Shown here piece after piece: positions 41,441 through 49,789 of a stretch of 64,000 nt of DNA (position 1 is its first letter; every line of letters begins with the position of its first letter). Source of the DNA: Paenibacillus bouchesdurhonensis (lineage in GTDB: Bacteria; Bacillota; Bacilli; Paenibacillales; Paenibacillaceae); assembly GCF_900155685.1 (NCBI RefSeq), contig NZ_LT732548.1:4004226-4068225 (forward strand). Direction: 5' to 3'. The notes beneath the pieces are model-generated. The model saw nothing but the letters and a program-made list of their open reading frames with translations, did not search any database and was not told the DNA's origin. The position numbers were made by a program, and so were the translations under genes.

Positions 41441-41968
41441 ATGACTCGATTATTGCAAATATTAAAACGGTTCGACCAAAAGCTTTTTGTAGGGATTAAC
41501 GGCCGCCTGCACGGCAGCTTTCTAAATTTCTGGCTCTATTACCTGACTCACCTGGGAGGAGCCACATTTACGATCTGCTCTTCGCTGCTAGTATGGATCT
41601 TGGCACCGAAGCCCTGGAGCATTGTAGGTCTTCAGTCCTGTGTAGCGCTTGCTGCCAGCCATATTCCCGTAGCGCTTGTCAAGAAGACCTACCCGCGGGT
41701 TCGTCCATATTTAACCCTCCCGGGTACAAAAACGTTCCGTAATCCGCTGACGGATCATTCTTTTCCATCAGGCCATACAACAGCGATCTTCTCCGTCACG
41801 ATGCCGTTCATGCTGCTCGAACCAGGGCTTTCGTTAATATTCGGACCGATCGCGTTGTTGGTTGGCATTTCTAGAATATATCTCGGCTTGCACTATCCTT
41901 CAGACGTCCTGGCAGGCGCCGCAGTTGGCACCTTAACGGCCTTTGGCACAGTTGCATTATGGCCATAA
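41441..41968 (+). CDS. PAP2-family lipid phosphatase
   Basis: 175 residues, about five membrane helices, and the three PAP2 motifs: KKTYPRVRPYL (KxxxxxxRP, near 85), SFPSGHTTAIF (PSGH, near 109) and SRIYLGLHYPSDVLAG (SRxxxxxHxxxD, near 150). Such enzymes remove phosphate from undecaprenyl diphosphate or phosphatidic acid on the outer face of the membrane. It runs into the UgtP-like glycosyltransferase gene with 52 nt between them. Confidence 0.9.
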   Translation: MTRLLQILKRFDQKLFVGINGRLHGSFLNFWLYYLTHLGGATFTICSSLLVWILAPKPWSIVGLQSCVALAASHIPVALVKKTYPRVRPYLTLPGTKTFRNPLTDHSFPSGHTTAIFSVTMPFMLLEPGLSLIFGPIALLVGISRIYLGLHYPSDVLAGAAVGTLTAFGTVALWP

Positions 41969-42020
41969 AGGGGATATTGTTAAGTCGAGGAAAAACCTTC
42001 TGAGAAAAGGTGAATCGAAA

Positions 42021-43154
42021 GTGTCTAAACAAAGAGTCTTGCTTTTATCTGAGGGATTTGGAGCCGGTCATACCCAGGCAGCCTATGCGCTTTCCAGCAG
42101 TCTACGCAAGCTAGCACCTCACATTCAGACGAAGGTACTCGAGCTTGGTAGCTTTCTGAACCCTAGAATGGCTCCACTGATCATTACGGCATACAAAAAA
42201 ACGGTATCAACGCAGCCCCGTCTTGTACGAATGATGTACCGCAGCAATTATAAGAGATCCTTGAACCGATTGACGACGGCGGCGCTCCATCGGATATTTT
42301 ACACACGTGCCACTCAGATTATCCGCCAGCTCCATCCCGATGTCATTGTATGCACCCATCCGATTCCTAGCGCTGTTATTTCGCGTATGAAGCGCCTAGG
42401 TCTAAATGTCCCCCTCTGTACCGTCATTACAGATTATGACGCGCACGGAACATGGGTCAGTCGGGAAGTGAACTGTTATCTGGTCTCTACGGAGCAGGTC
42501 AAAGTAAAGCTGCTCGAACGGGATGTGGATGAGAGCAAAATCCGAATAACCGGCATTCCCGTTCATCCGAACTTCTGGGAAAGACATAGCAAAGAAGAAA
42601 TTCGCCGTCAATTCGCCCTCAAGGATATGCCTACAGTCCTAGTCATGGGCGGCGGCTGGGGATTTATGAAGGATGAGTCGGTCAATTCATTACTCGCTCT
42701 GCATAGCGACAAAATCCAGGTCATTTTCTGCTTCGGAAGCAATCAGAAATCGCTGGAAAAGATGAAAAAAGACCCCCGATTCATTCATCCAAATATTCGG
42801 CTTCTCGGCTTCACTCGGGAAATTGATAAATTAATGGAAGTATCCGACCTGCTGATTACGAAACCCGGAGGCATGACCTGTACAGAAGGATTAGCCAAAG
42901 GAATACCAATGCTATTCCATAAGCCTCTCCCGGGCCAGGAGGAGGAGAACTCCCAATATTTCGAATCACAGGGCTGGGGAACCTTGATGAACTCGCTCGA
43001 CGATATCAAGCAATGGATTTATCGCCTGACGGATCACTACGATGAGGTGGCCCTTGCTAGAGAGAAGGTGCTTGAGCAAATCGCCAAATATCATCCGATG
43101 CAGAGCGCCCAAGTGATCATGGACTTGCTGGACGAAAGCAAAGTGCCCTCTTGA
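42021..43154 (+). CDS. MGDG-synthase-type glycosyltransferase (UgtP-like)
   Basis: 377 residues. The N-terminal domain (RVLLLSEGFGAGHTQAAYALSSSL) and the C-terminal GT28 domain (VLVMGGGWGFM, ITKPGGMTCTEGLAKGIPMLF) match MurG/UgtP-type lipid glycosyltransferases that add glucose or galactose to diacylglycerol. The GTG at 42021 is chosen since AAAGGTG lies 8 nt upstream; the frame extends upstream to 41943 over the end of the PAP2 gene. With the PAP2 gene just upstream, glycolipid or lipoteichoic-anchor synthesis is likely. Confidence 0.85.
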   Translation: MSKQRVLLLSEGFGAGHTQAAYALSSSLRKLAPHIQTKVLELGSFLNPRMAPLIITAYKKTVSTQPRLVRMMYRSNYKRSLNRLTTAALHRIFYTRATQIIRQLHPDVIVCTHPIPSAVISRMKRLGLNVPLCTVITDYDAHGTWVSREVNCYLVSTEQVKVKLLERDVDESKIRITGIPVHPNFWERHSKEEIRRQFALKDMPTVLVMGGGWGFMKDESVNSLLALHSDKIQVIFCFGSNQKSLEKMKKDPRFIHPNIRLLGFTREIDKLMEVSDLLITKPGGMTCTEGLAKGIPMLFHKPLPGQEEENSQYFESQGWGTLMNSLDDIKQWIYRLTDHYDEVALAREKVLEQIAKYHPMQSAQVIMDLLDESKVPS

Positions 43155-43229
43155 GGAAGAAAAATTTAAACTATCGACGACGAAGCGTACTCGCTATCAA
43201 GCGCGGGACAGCCTTCTTCGCTCAAGCCA

Positions 43230-43259
43230 AACAGGCCGCCGATGATTCGGTGGCCTGTT
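43230..43259. terminator. Terminator between UgtP-like and trmB genes
   Basis: AACAGGCC(G)CCGA and TCGG(T)GGCCTGTT pair over about 12 bp around TGAT, between convergent genes. T tracts are short. Confidence 0.6.
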
Positions 43260-43284
43260 ATCATTAGGATATGCGCAAGGCGCA

Positions 43285-43992
43285 TTAGAACTGCTCCATT
43301 TTATGCTCATGATAGCGCGACAAAGCCGCTTCTCCAACCATCACCTCGCAGCGGTGAATGTTCACTCCCTGATTCACGAATTTAGTCTCGTATTCTGTCA
43401 TTACATGCTCTTCATTGATGCCCCCCTGATGGAGATCCAGCGAGATGTTACTCATCTGCAGCCCGCAAGCCGCAAATGCGTTCAAAGAGAACTGGAACAG
43501 CTCTCTAGAATCTGTCTTGAAGTGGATCTCTCCGTTCTCGTTGAGCAAGGAGCGGTATTTCTCCAAAAATCTCGGATGGGTCAGCCTGCGGCGACCATGC
43601 TTCTTCTTCGGCCACGGATCGCTGAAATTCAAATAAATCCGCTCGACCTCATTCGGCGCAAAAAACTCCTCGATTGACTCGATATTTCCCAGCGCCAGCC
43701 TTACGCTTTGCGGCTCCTCCTGACCCTGCTCCTGCCAGATCCCGCGCACCTTCTCGCTCGCTCTGCGAATCAACTCATCATACATATCCATGCCTATAAA
43801 ATTAACATCCGGGTATTTCACACTCATTCCGCTTATAAACTGTCCTTTACCCATTCCCAGCTCAATATGAATCGGACGGTCGTTGCCAAAAACCTCAGAC
43901 CAGCGTCCCTTGTATTCCCGTGGTTCCAAGACAACGAGATGTTGCTGCTGCTCCAGGTTTTCCCGAATTCCTTTTCTGCCGCGTAACCGCAT
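43285..43992 (-). CDS. trmB: tRNA (guanine-N7-)-methyltransferase
   Basis: 235 residues with the SAM site PIHIELGMGKGQFISG and the catalytic block IYLNFSDPWPKKKHGRRRLTHPRFL. It methylates G46 of tRNAs. The ATG at 43992 has GGAGG 6 nt upstream; the frame extends to 44019 without a ribosome site. Divergent from the mnmL operon. Confidence 0.93.
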   Translation of the reverse strand: MRLRGRKGIRENLEQQQHLVVLEPREYKGRWSEVFGNDRPIHIELGMGKGQFISGMSVKYPDVNFIGMDMYDELIRRASEKVRGIWQEQGQEEPQSVRLALGNIESIEEFFAPNEVERIYLNFSDPWPKKKHGRRRLTHPRFLEKYRSLLNENGEIHFKTDSRELFQFSLNAFAACGLQMSNISLDLHQGGINEEHVMTEYETKFVNQGVNIHRCEVMVGEAALSRYHEHKMEQF

Positions 43993-44101
43993 GTCATTCC
44001 TCCGCTTTCTATATTCCATGATTGTGGCTCATGCCACAAAGTTTTCTGATACTGCAATTATTGTGCCGAAGATCGTCCCTCTTGTAAAGGGGAGAACAAT
44101 G

Positions 44102-44152
44102 AAAAAGGAATCTTGCGGCCGCCGGGGAGACGGTTTACGCAGATTCCTTTTT
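44102..44152. terminator. Orphan hairpin in a divergent intergenic region
   Basis: AAAAAGGAATCT and AGATTCCTTTTT are perfect 12-bp arms plus a further GCG/CGC pair, with a GC-rich inner part (GGCCGCCGGGGAGACGG). It looks like a bidirectional terminator, yet both flanking genes are transcribed away from it. A short unseen RNA or a remnant is possible. Confidence 0.45.
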
Positions 44153-44377
44153 CGATATATTTGGAATTGGGGTCCAAACCTAATTTGTAATACATTCAAA
44201 ATAACATAATCTGTAATCTATCGCAAGAAAGTAGCCGGGTGCTGTTCCCATTTTTCCACATATTTTGATACAATAAAGCAATGGCAATCCCCAGTTAATG
44301 CGGCTTAACGGGAATTGCTTCAAGCAGTAAACTTTTGTGACAATATCAAATTATTACGACAATATAAAGGAGTTCTG

Positions 44378-45328
44378 ATGAATATAGAACTAAATTCTCT
44401 ACCCAAGCTATGGGGAGATAAACGTTTCCATACCTGGAATACCGAGATGCGCGAACAGTTTGGCGAAAAAGTATTCAAAGTGATGCTGGATGCAGGCTTC
44501 ACTTGTCCAAACCGTGACGGCTCCATTGCCAAAGGCGGGTGCACATTCTGCAGTTCCCGCGGATCCGGTGATTTTGCGGGAAGCAGACGCGACGATCTTG
44601 TGACTCAATTCAACAAAATTCGCGACAGACAGCATTTAAAATGGCCCCAAGCAAAATACATCGGTTATTTCCAAGCCTATACGAACACGTATGCCCCTAT
44701 CGAGGAGCTGAGGGAATACTACGAAGCCATTCTGGAGCAGCCTGGCGTCGTCGGCTTGTCGATCGCTACGCGTCCGGATTGCCTGCCTGACGATGTTGTG
44801 GACTATTTGGCCGAGCTCAATGAAAGGACTTACCTTTGGGTTGAGATGGGGCTGCAGACTATTCACGAATCTACTTCTCAGCTCATTAACCGAGCCCATG
44901 ATACGCAGTGTTACCTGGATGCGGTCGAGAAGCTCCGGGCGCGCAATATTCGCGTATGTACGCATATCATTTACGGGCTGCCGCAGGAAAGCCATGAAAT
45001 GATGCTGGAGACCGGCCGAGCCGTTGCGGCGATGGATGTACAGGGAATCAAAATTCACCTGCTGCATTTGATGCGTAAAACGCCGATGGTCAAGCAATAC
45101 GAGGCGGGGCTACTTCGTTTTCTTGAGAAGGACGAGTACGTGAAGCTCATCGTCGATACACTTGAATTTCTACCGCCGGAGATGATCGTGCACCGTCTCA
45201 CCGGCGATGCGCCAAGAGAGCTTCTGATCGGCCCGATGTGGAGCTTGAAAAAATGGGAGGTGCTCAACTCGATCGACAGCGAGCTGAGACAAAGAGACAC
45301 CTGGCAAGGAAAATACTGGAGGGGATAA
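44378..45328 (+). CDS. mnmL: Radical SAM protein YtqA/MnmL (tRNA wobble-uridine modification)
   Basis: 316 residues of the TIGR01212 family. The cluster cysteines are in CPNRDGSIAKGGCTFC, with YIGYFQAYTNTYAP and IATRPDCLPDDVVDYL behind. In Bacillus this protein acts in the alternative route to mnm5s2U with the methyltransferase MnmM, whose gene follows by one nucleotide here. The ATG at 44378 has AAAGGAG 5 nt upstream; the frame is open back to 44315. First gene of a four-gene operon. Confidence 0.85.
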   Translation: MNIELNSLPKLWGDKRFHTWNTEMREQFGEKVFKVMLDAGFTCPNRDGSIAKGGCTFCSSRGSGDFAGSRRDDLVTQFNKIRDRQHLKWPQAKYIGYFQAYTNTYAPIEELREYYEAILEQPGVVGLSIATRPDCLPDDVVDYLAELNERTYLWVEMGLQTIHESTSQLINRAHDTQCYLDAVEKLRARNIRVCTHIIYGLPQESHEMMLETGRAVAAMDVQGIKIHLLHLMRKTPMVKQYEAGLLRFLEKDEYVKLIVDTLEFLPPEMIVHRLTGDAPRELLIGPMWSLKKWEVLNSIDSELRQRDTWQGKYWRG

Positions 45329-45329
45329 G

Positions 45330-45911
45330 ATGGGCTTCATGTCTGTACTGAGCTTCGCCCATAAACTGATCGGAGAACGGCTGCAGCCTGGCGAGCCCGC
45401 AATCGACGCTACGGCGGGTACCGGCCAGGATACCCTCTTCCTCGCTCGTACTTGCGGCCGCCGCGGGCAGGTGTATGCCTTCGATATCCAGTCTGAAGCG
45501 CTTGCTCTTACTCGGCAGCGGCTGGATCGAGAGCCTGAAGCCCGGCTGGCTGAGGTTACGCTGCTGGAGCGAAGCCATTCAGAGATGGAAGAGGCGCTGC
45601 CAAGAGAACTTCGCGGAACAATAGGCGCGATCATGTTCAACCTCGGTTATCTTCCTGCCGAGGGGGCTGATGCCAACGTTATTACGCTGACGGACAGCAC
45701 GCTGGCCGCGCTTGAATCCAGCCTCAGGCTGCTTAGGCCAAAGGGAATTGTTACCACCGTGCTCTACCCGGGACATGCGGGAGGCGACGCAGAGGCAAGC
45801 GCTGTGGAGAGTTGGGCGGCTTCTCTTCCGCCTTCCTCCGGGCAAACGATCGTATATCGGCAAATCCAGAAGCCGGCCGCACCTTATTTGATTGCTATCG
45901 AAAAAAAGTAA
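45330..45911 (+). CDS. mnmM: tRNA methyltransferase YtqB/MnmM
   Basis: 193 residues of the rRNA_methylase/YtqB family with SAM-binding DATAGTGQDTLFLA, DIQSEAL and MFNLGYLP (the NPPY-like catalytic block). In Bacillus MnmM methylates the wobble base of nm5s2U tRNAs. It starts one base after mnmL, so it is cotranscribed and probably coupled. Confidence 0.85.
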   Translation: MGFMSVLSFAHKLIGERLQPGEPAIDATAGTGQDTLFLARTCGRRGQVYAFDIQSEALALTRQRLDREPEARLAEVTLLERSHSEMEEALPRELRGTIGAIMFNLGYLPAEGADANVITLTDSTLAALESSLRLLRPKGIVTTVLYPGHAGGDAEASAVESWAASLPPSSGQTIVYRQIQKPAAPYLIAIEKK

Positions 45912-45938
45912 AAAAATACGATAAGGGGAGTTTAATAT

Positions 45939-46337
45939 ATGACGGTTCGAAAAATTGAACATATCGGCATCCGCGTCTCCGCGCTGGAGGATTCCATCGA
46001 ATTTTATGAGCGGGTGATCGGACTTAAGCTGCTGCATATTCTCGGCGAAGTAGACGACGAGCTGCGCCTTGCCTTCCTCGCCTTCCCAGGTCAGGACAAC
46101 GTTGAAATCGAATTGATCTCTCTCCGAGGCGGCGCAGAGCTGCCAAGCGAAGGTCGCGTGCATCATATCGCCTTTACGGTCAGCCGCATTGAAGAGGAAT
46201 ATAAGCGAATCGCCGGACTTGGCCTATCAGGCTTGGATCCTGAGATTCGCTCGATCTCAAACGGCAGCCGTCTCTTTTTCTTTAATGGGCCGGATGGAGA
46301 ACGAATCGAATTCCTAGAGCCTGCGCATTTAGCGTAA
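45939..46337 (+). CDS. VOC-family protein (methylmalonyl-CoA epimerase-like)
   Basis: 132 residues with two beta-alpha-beta3 modules: KIEHIGIRVSALEDSIEFYERVIG...VEIELIS, then RVHHIAFTVSRIEEEYKRI...RIEFLEP. The four metal ligands expected (His, Glu, His, Glu) are present. The match in length and blocks is to methylmalonyl-CoA epimerase, but glyoxalase I-like or lactoylglutathione-type enzymes share them. Ribosome site AAGGGGAG before the ATG at 11 nt. Third gene of the mnmL operon, 27 nt after mnmM. Confidence 0.75.
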   Translation: MTVRKIEHIGIRVSALEDSIEFYERVIGLKLLHILGEVDDELRLAFLAFPGQDNVEIELISLRGGAELPSEGRVHHIAFTVSRIEEEYKRIAGLGLSGLDPEIRSISNGSRLFFFNGPDGERIEFLEPAHLA

Positions 46338-46365
46338 AATAACGTCCCGAAATGAGGTGAATCCG

Positions 46366-47307
46366 TTGCTGGAGCAAACTTTTACTTTCACCAACGATGC
46401 GCAAAACGAAGTGTTCGTCTATGTGTGGTATCCAGAAGGAAAGAGTGCCAGTGGTTTGCTGCAGGGCGTACTGCAAATTGCCCACGGCATGGCAGAGACA
46501 GCTAAACGCTATGCGCGCCTAGCCGAAGTGCTTACCGCGCGGGGCTGGATCGTCTTCGCGGGAGACCATAGAGGACATGGCAAAACGGCGGGAACCGACG
46601 CTGAGCTGGGCTGTATCGGGAAAGACGGCTTTGGCGGAATGGTGCGGGATATGAGTGCGCTTAGCCGGATTATCCGGGATCGCCACCCCGATTTGCCCTT
46701 ATTTTTGCTAGGTCACAGCATGGGATCCTTCCTGACGCAAAAAATAATGTACACCGCGCCGGAACCTTATTCCGGCTTCATTCTTTCCGGAACCAACGGG
46801 CCGCGCGGGTTGCTGACTTTCGGCGAGAAGCTGGCCAGGCTGCAGTGTCTCGTGCAAGGTGAGCGCCACCCCAGCTTAATGCTGAACGGACTTGTTTTCG
46901 GAACCTACAACAAACGTTTTCTCCCGCCCCGCACACCATTTGACTGGCTCTCCAGAGATGAAGCGGAAGTGGATAAATACGTAGAAGATCCGCATTGCGG
47001 ATTTCTGTGCAGCGCCGGATTTTTCCAAGGCTTCTTCTCATTGCTGCAGGAAATCCATCGTCCGAAGCGGATGAGAAAAATCCCGAAGGACAAGCCGATC
47101 TATATTTTCAGCGGTGACGAAGATCCCGTAGGCTTGCAGGGCGACGGTGTAAGGAAGCTTGCTGCGCTGTACAATCTGCTGCTGATCAGGGACGTTGAGT
47201 TGAAGCTCTATTCTGGAGGCCGTCATGAAATGCTGAACGAGACGAACCGGGATGAGGTAACTCGCGATCTCGTCGACTGGCTGGAGCGCCACGTATCGAC
47301 CGGCTAG
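46366..47307 (+). CDS. Alpha/beta hydrolase (monoacylglycerol-lipase-like)
   Basis: 313 residues. GRGHGKTAG-like cap (AGDHRGHGKTAG), the nucleophile elbow LGHSMGSFL (Ser), the acid in SGDEDPVG (Asp) and SGGRHEMLNE (His) make a complete Ser-His-Asp triad. It hydrolyses an ester, probably of a monoacylglycerol or phospholipid; the substrate is not shown. The TTG at 46366 is chosen because GAGG stands 8 nt upstream; a GTG at 46357 is the other choice. It is the last gene of the mnmL operon, followed by repeats and a terminator. Confidence 0.82.
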   Translation: MLEQTFTFTNDAQNEVFVYVWYPEGKSASGLLQGVLQIAHGMAETAKRYARLAEVLTARGWIVFAGDHRGHGKTAGTDAELGCIGKDGFGGMVRDMSALSRIIRDRHPDLPLFLLGHSMGSFLTQKIMYTAPEPYSGFILSGTNGPRGLLTFGEKLARLQCLVQGERHPSLMLNGLVFGTYNKRFLPPRTPFDWLSRDEAEVDKYVEDPHCGFLCSAGFFQGFFSLLQEIHRPKRMRKIPKDKPIYIFSGDEDPVGLQGDGVRKLAALYNLLLIRDVELKLYSGGRHEMLNETNRDEVTRDLVDWLERHVSTG

Positions 47308-47319
47308 TGCACACGCGTG

Positions 47320-47580
47320 GCGAATGCCTGAGGGACATAAGCGATTGTCGGGTGTGACACGGGGCGAATGCTGGGAAGAGCGCGAGCGAATGCCTGAGGG
47401 ACATGAGCGATTGTCGGGTGTGACACGGGGCGAATGCTGGAGATATGCGTGTGATTATATAAAGCGACAGGCTGGTGCACTGCCGGGGACTGGGCGAGCA
47501 ATTGCGTTGAGCCACTTGCGGCGAATGCCGGGAAGAGCGCGAGCGAATGCCTGAGGGACATGAGCGACAGGCTCATGCGC
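47320..47580 (+). repeat. 66-bp tandem repeats in the operon 3' end
   Basis: A unit beginning GCGAATGCCTGAGGGACATR occurs at 47320 and 47386, exactly 66 bp apart and nearly identical for over 55 bp. Parts of it recur at 47520-47575 (GCGAATGCCGGGAAGAGCGC and GCGAATGCCTGAGGGACAT). The block lies between the hydrolase stop and the terminator, so it is transcribed. Confidence 0.85.
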
Positions 47581-47590
47581 TGCATAATTC

Positions 47591-47624
47591 AAAGAACCGC
47601 CCAAAAAAACATGGGCGGTTCTTT
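47591..47624 (+). terminator. Terminator of the mnmL operon
   Basis: AAAGAACCGCCC and GGGCGGTTCTTT are perfect 12-bp arms with a ten-base loop, then GTGCTTATTTTTT. Confidence 0.85.
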
Positions 47625-47659
47625 GTGCTTATTTTTTAACACATACTCAACACTCTGCT

Positions 47660-47825
47660 TGGATCTAGGTGTATTTCTGCAACTAGAACATTGCTTTTAG
47701 CCCTTCTTCGCCTTTTCACCGCAATCTAACTGCATGAATCCATCTAGTTGGTACATTCAACGATCAAGCGCACCTTTTAAATGCATCAAATACATTAGAT
47801 CGCATTAAATCCATCTAATATCATT
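47660..47825. repeat. Scattered CTAG/TCTAA-core short motifs
   Basis: Within 160 nt the sequences GATCTAGGTG, CAACTAGAAC, AATCTAACTGC, CATCTAGTTGG, CATTAGATCG and CCATCTAATA appear, each centred on a (T/A)CTA(A/G) core, in an AT-rich gap without genes. Spacing is irregular. Meaning unknown. Confidence 0.4.
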
Positions 47826-47884
47826 TCATTTAATGTTTGTATAATTCAAAATCTATTTATTATCCGCTTAATGTTATTCACTGT

Positions 47885-49777
47885 TTAAACCTTCGCAAGC
47901 GGCCACGAACAAAACAGTGGCTTCTCGTCCTCCGTCTGCTGATACAGTACGACCAGCAGGCTTGGCTCCATGCTCTCCGCAGAGATCTCCTTGCCCCCTA
48001 GTACATCCTCCAGCCGGAACGGAAGTTCCTCTAGAACGGCGAACTTCTGCAATTCGCGCTCGCTCAAATTTCGCCCGGTGAGCTGGGACGGACGGCCTTC
48101 CCGCAGTATAGCAACCTGCTCATGCCGACCATCAAGCCGCTCAGTAATCTGCTCAGACGAACCCTCGGCTCGCCCGGGGACCTGAGGCAGGCGGCCCTCC
48201 TGCTGTGCGGCAAACTGCCCAGGCTGACCCTCCAACTGCTCGGCCAGCACACTCAAATACCTTCCACGAGCATCCTTCCCGATACGATCTTCCCACCAGA
48301 TTTTGCGCGGCTTGTACTTATGTCCGAGGAAGTAATCGAGCTTCATGAGCCCCAGGACGACATCCGGCGTTCTCAGCTCGCGCTGGCCAAGAAACTCGTG
48401 CAGACGGAGAAACAAATCCTCAAGCTGGTGGCCGATGCGCTGCCACCCCTGCTCCTCCCAAAAATCCCCGAATTCCTGAAAGAAATCGAACGGGGAGTCG
48501 AATTCTGCCTTCATCAGATAATTTAGCGTATGATCCATCCGGTGCGCATTCCAGTATTTCTCTAGCACGTCCTCCAGCCGCTTCAATCGAACGATGTCAG
48601 CAAAGGACAGCACATCATTGCTGAGCATTTCGTAAGGAGCGTGCTCCATATATTTATAGTTGTATTTTGCCGCGTCGTTGCGAAGACCGGTGCCGCGCAA
48701 CATTTTCAAAAAGCCGAGCTGCAGTTCCTCCGGCCCCAGCGCGAACACATCATTAAATGTCTTGCGGAACGTGGCATAATCCTCAAGCGGGAGTCCAGCA
48801 ATCAAATCCAGATGCTGAGCGATTTTGCCGCTTTCCTTAATCTTGGTCACGGTGCGCGTCAGCTTCGTAAAATTCTGTCGGCGCTTCACCAGCTCATTTG
48901 TCGGATCATTCGTTGATTGCACACCGATTTCGAACCGAAAGATGCCCGGAGGAGCATTCTCAGCCAGATAATCAAGTACCTCGGGGCGCATAATGTCCGC
49001 GGTAATTTCAAACTGGAAAATGCAGCCGCGATGGTTCTCGATCAGGAATTCGAACATTTCCATCGCATAGCTGCGGTTGATATTAAAGGTTCGGTCAAGG
49101 AATTTAATGATCTTGGCCCCATTATCGATCAGATACAGCAAGTCCGACTTTACCCTCTCAATATCGTAGTACCGCACACCGACCTCGATGCTGGACAAGC
49201 AAAATTGACAGCTGAACGGACAGCCGCGGCTTGTCTCGAAATAAATGATGCGCTTGCTGAGATCCGGAAGATCCTCGGGAAAACGATGCGGAGAAGGCAG
49301 CGTGTTCAGATCGGACTTAGGCCGTCCCGGATTGACGATCACCTCGTCGCCTTTGCGATATGCGGTTCCGAACACATAATGGAACTTGCGATCCCCGGAC
49401 AGCTCCTGCAGCAGATGGTGGAATGTCTCTTCTCCATCTCCCATGACGATGAAATCCACGCTCTTGACGCGCTCCATCCAGTACTGCGAATCATAGGATA
49501 CTTCCGGCCCGCCGAGGACGATGGTCGTCTCCGGCAGCACTTTTTTCAAAATATCAATAACGCGAATCGTCTCTTCAATGTTCCAAATATAGCAGGAGAA
49601 CCCGATCACATCGGGCCTGCGCTGAAACAAGTCGGACACGATGTTCATCGTTGGGTCTTTAATCGTATACTCGGCGAGCTCGATATCAAACTCATTTCCG
49701 CTGTAAGCCTTTAGCAGGCGGATCGCCAGCGAGGTGTGGATATATTTTGCATTTAATGTAGTTAAAATAACCTTCAT
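47885..49777 (-). CDS. B12-binding radical SAM protein with C-terminal 11-residue repeats
   Basis: 630 residues. Residues 1-150 are a cobalamin-binding-like domain (VLGGPEVSYDS near 88, MGDGEETFHHLLQEL), residues 180-400 are the radical SAM barrel with the cluster motif CPFSCQFC (186-193), and a DUF4080-type C-terminal region follows. Residues 516-570 hold five tandem 11-residue units with the pattern (E/D)G-R-x-x-Q-(hydrophobic)-x-x-x-x, then the chain ends with a normal-looking strand (LLVVLYQQTEDEKPLF). B12 radical SAM enzymes often methylate; target unknown. It starts 12 nt after recQ and is probably cotranscribed with it. Confidence 0.82.
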   Translation of the reverse strand: MKVILTTLNAKYIHTSLAIRLLKAYSGNEFDIELAEYTIKDPTMNIVSDLFQRRPDVIGFSCYIWNIEETIRVIDILKKVLPETTIVLGGPEVSYDSQYWMERVKSVDFIVMGDGEETFHHLLQELSGDRKFHYVFGTAYRKGDEVIVNPGRPKSDLNTLPSPHRFPEDLPDLSKRIIYFETSRGCPFSCQFCLSSIEVGVRYYDIERVKSDLLYLIDNGAKIIKFLDRTFNINRSYAMEMFEFLIENHRGCIFQFEITADIMRPEVLDYLAENAPPGIFRFEIGVQSTNDPTNELVKRRQNFTKLTRTVTKIKESGKIAQHLDLIAGLPLEDYATFRKTFNDVFALGPEELQLGFLKMLRGTGLRNDAAKYNYKYMEHAPYEMLSNDVLSFADIVRLKRLEDVLEKYWNAHRMDHTLNYLMKAEFDSPFDFFQEFGDFWEEQGWQRIGHQLEDLFLRLHEFLGQRELRTPDVVLGLMKLDYFLGHKYKPRKIWWEDRIGKDARGRYLSVLAEQLEGQPGQFAAQQEGRLPQVPGRAEGSSEQITERLDGRHEQVAILREGRPSQLTGRNLSERELQKFAVLEELPFRLEDVLGGKEISAESMEPSLLVVLYQQTEDEKPLFCSWPLAKV

Positions 49778-49789
49778 GATTTCACAGTC

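Noticed and set aside
47324..47554. A frame of 22-residue repeats over the 66-bp units (MPEGH...)
   Set aside because: The repeat length is a multiple of 3, so frames stay open on both strands by construction; no ribosome site is seen.
47320..47580. The repeats considered as a CRISPR array
   Set aside because: Units are 66 bp and adjoin one another without unique spacers; no cas genes are present.
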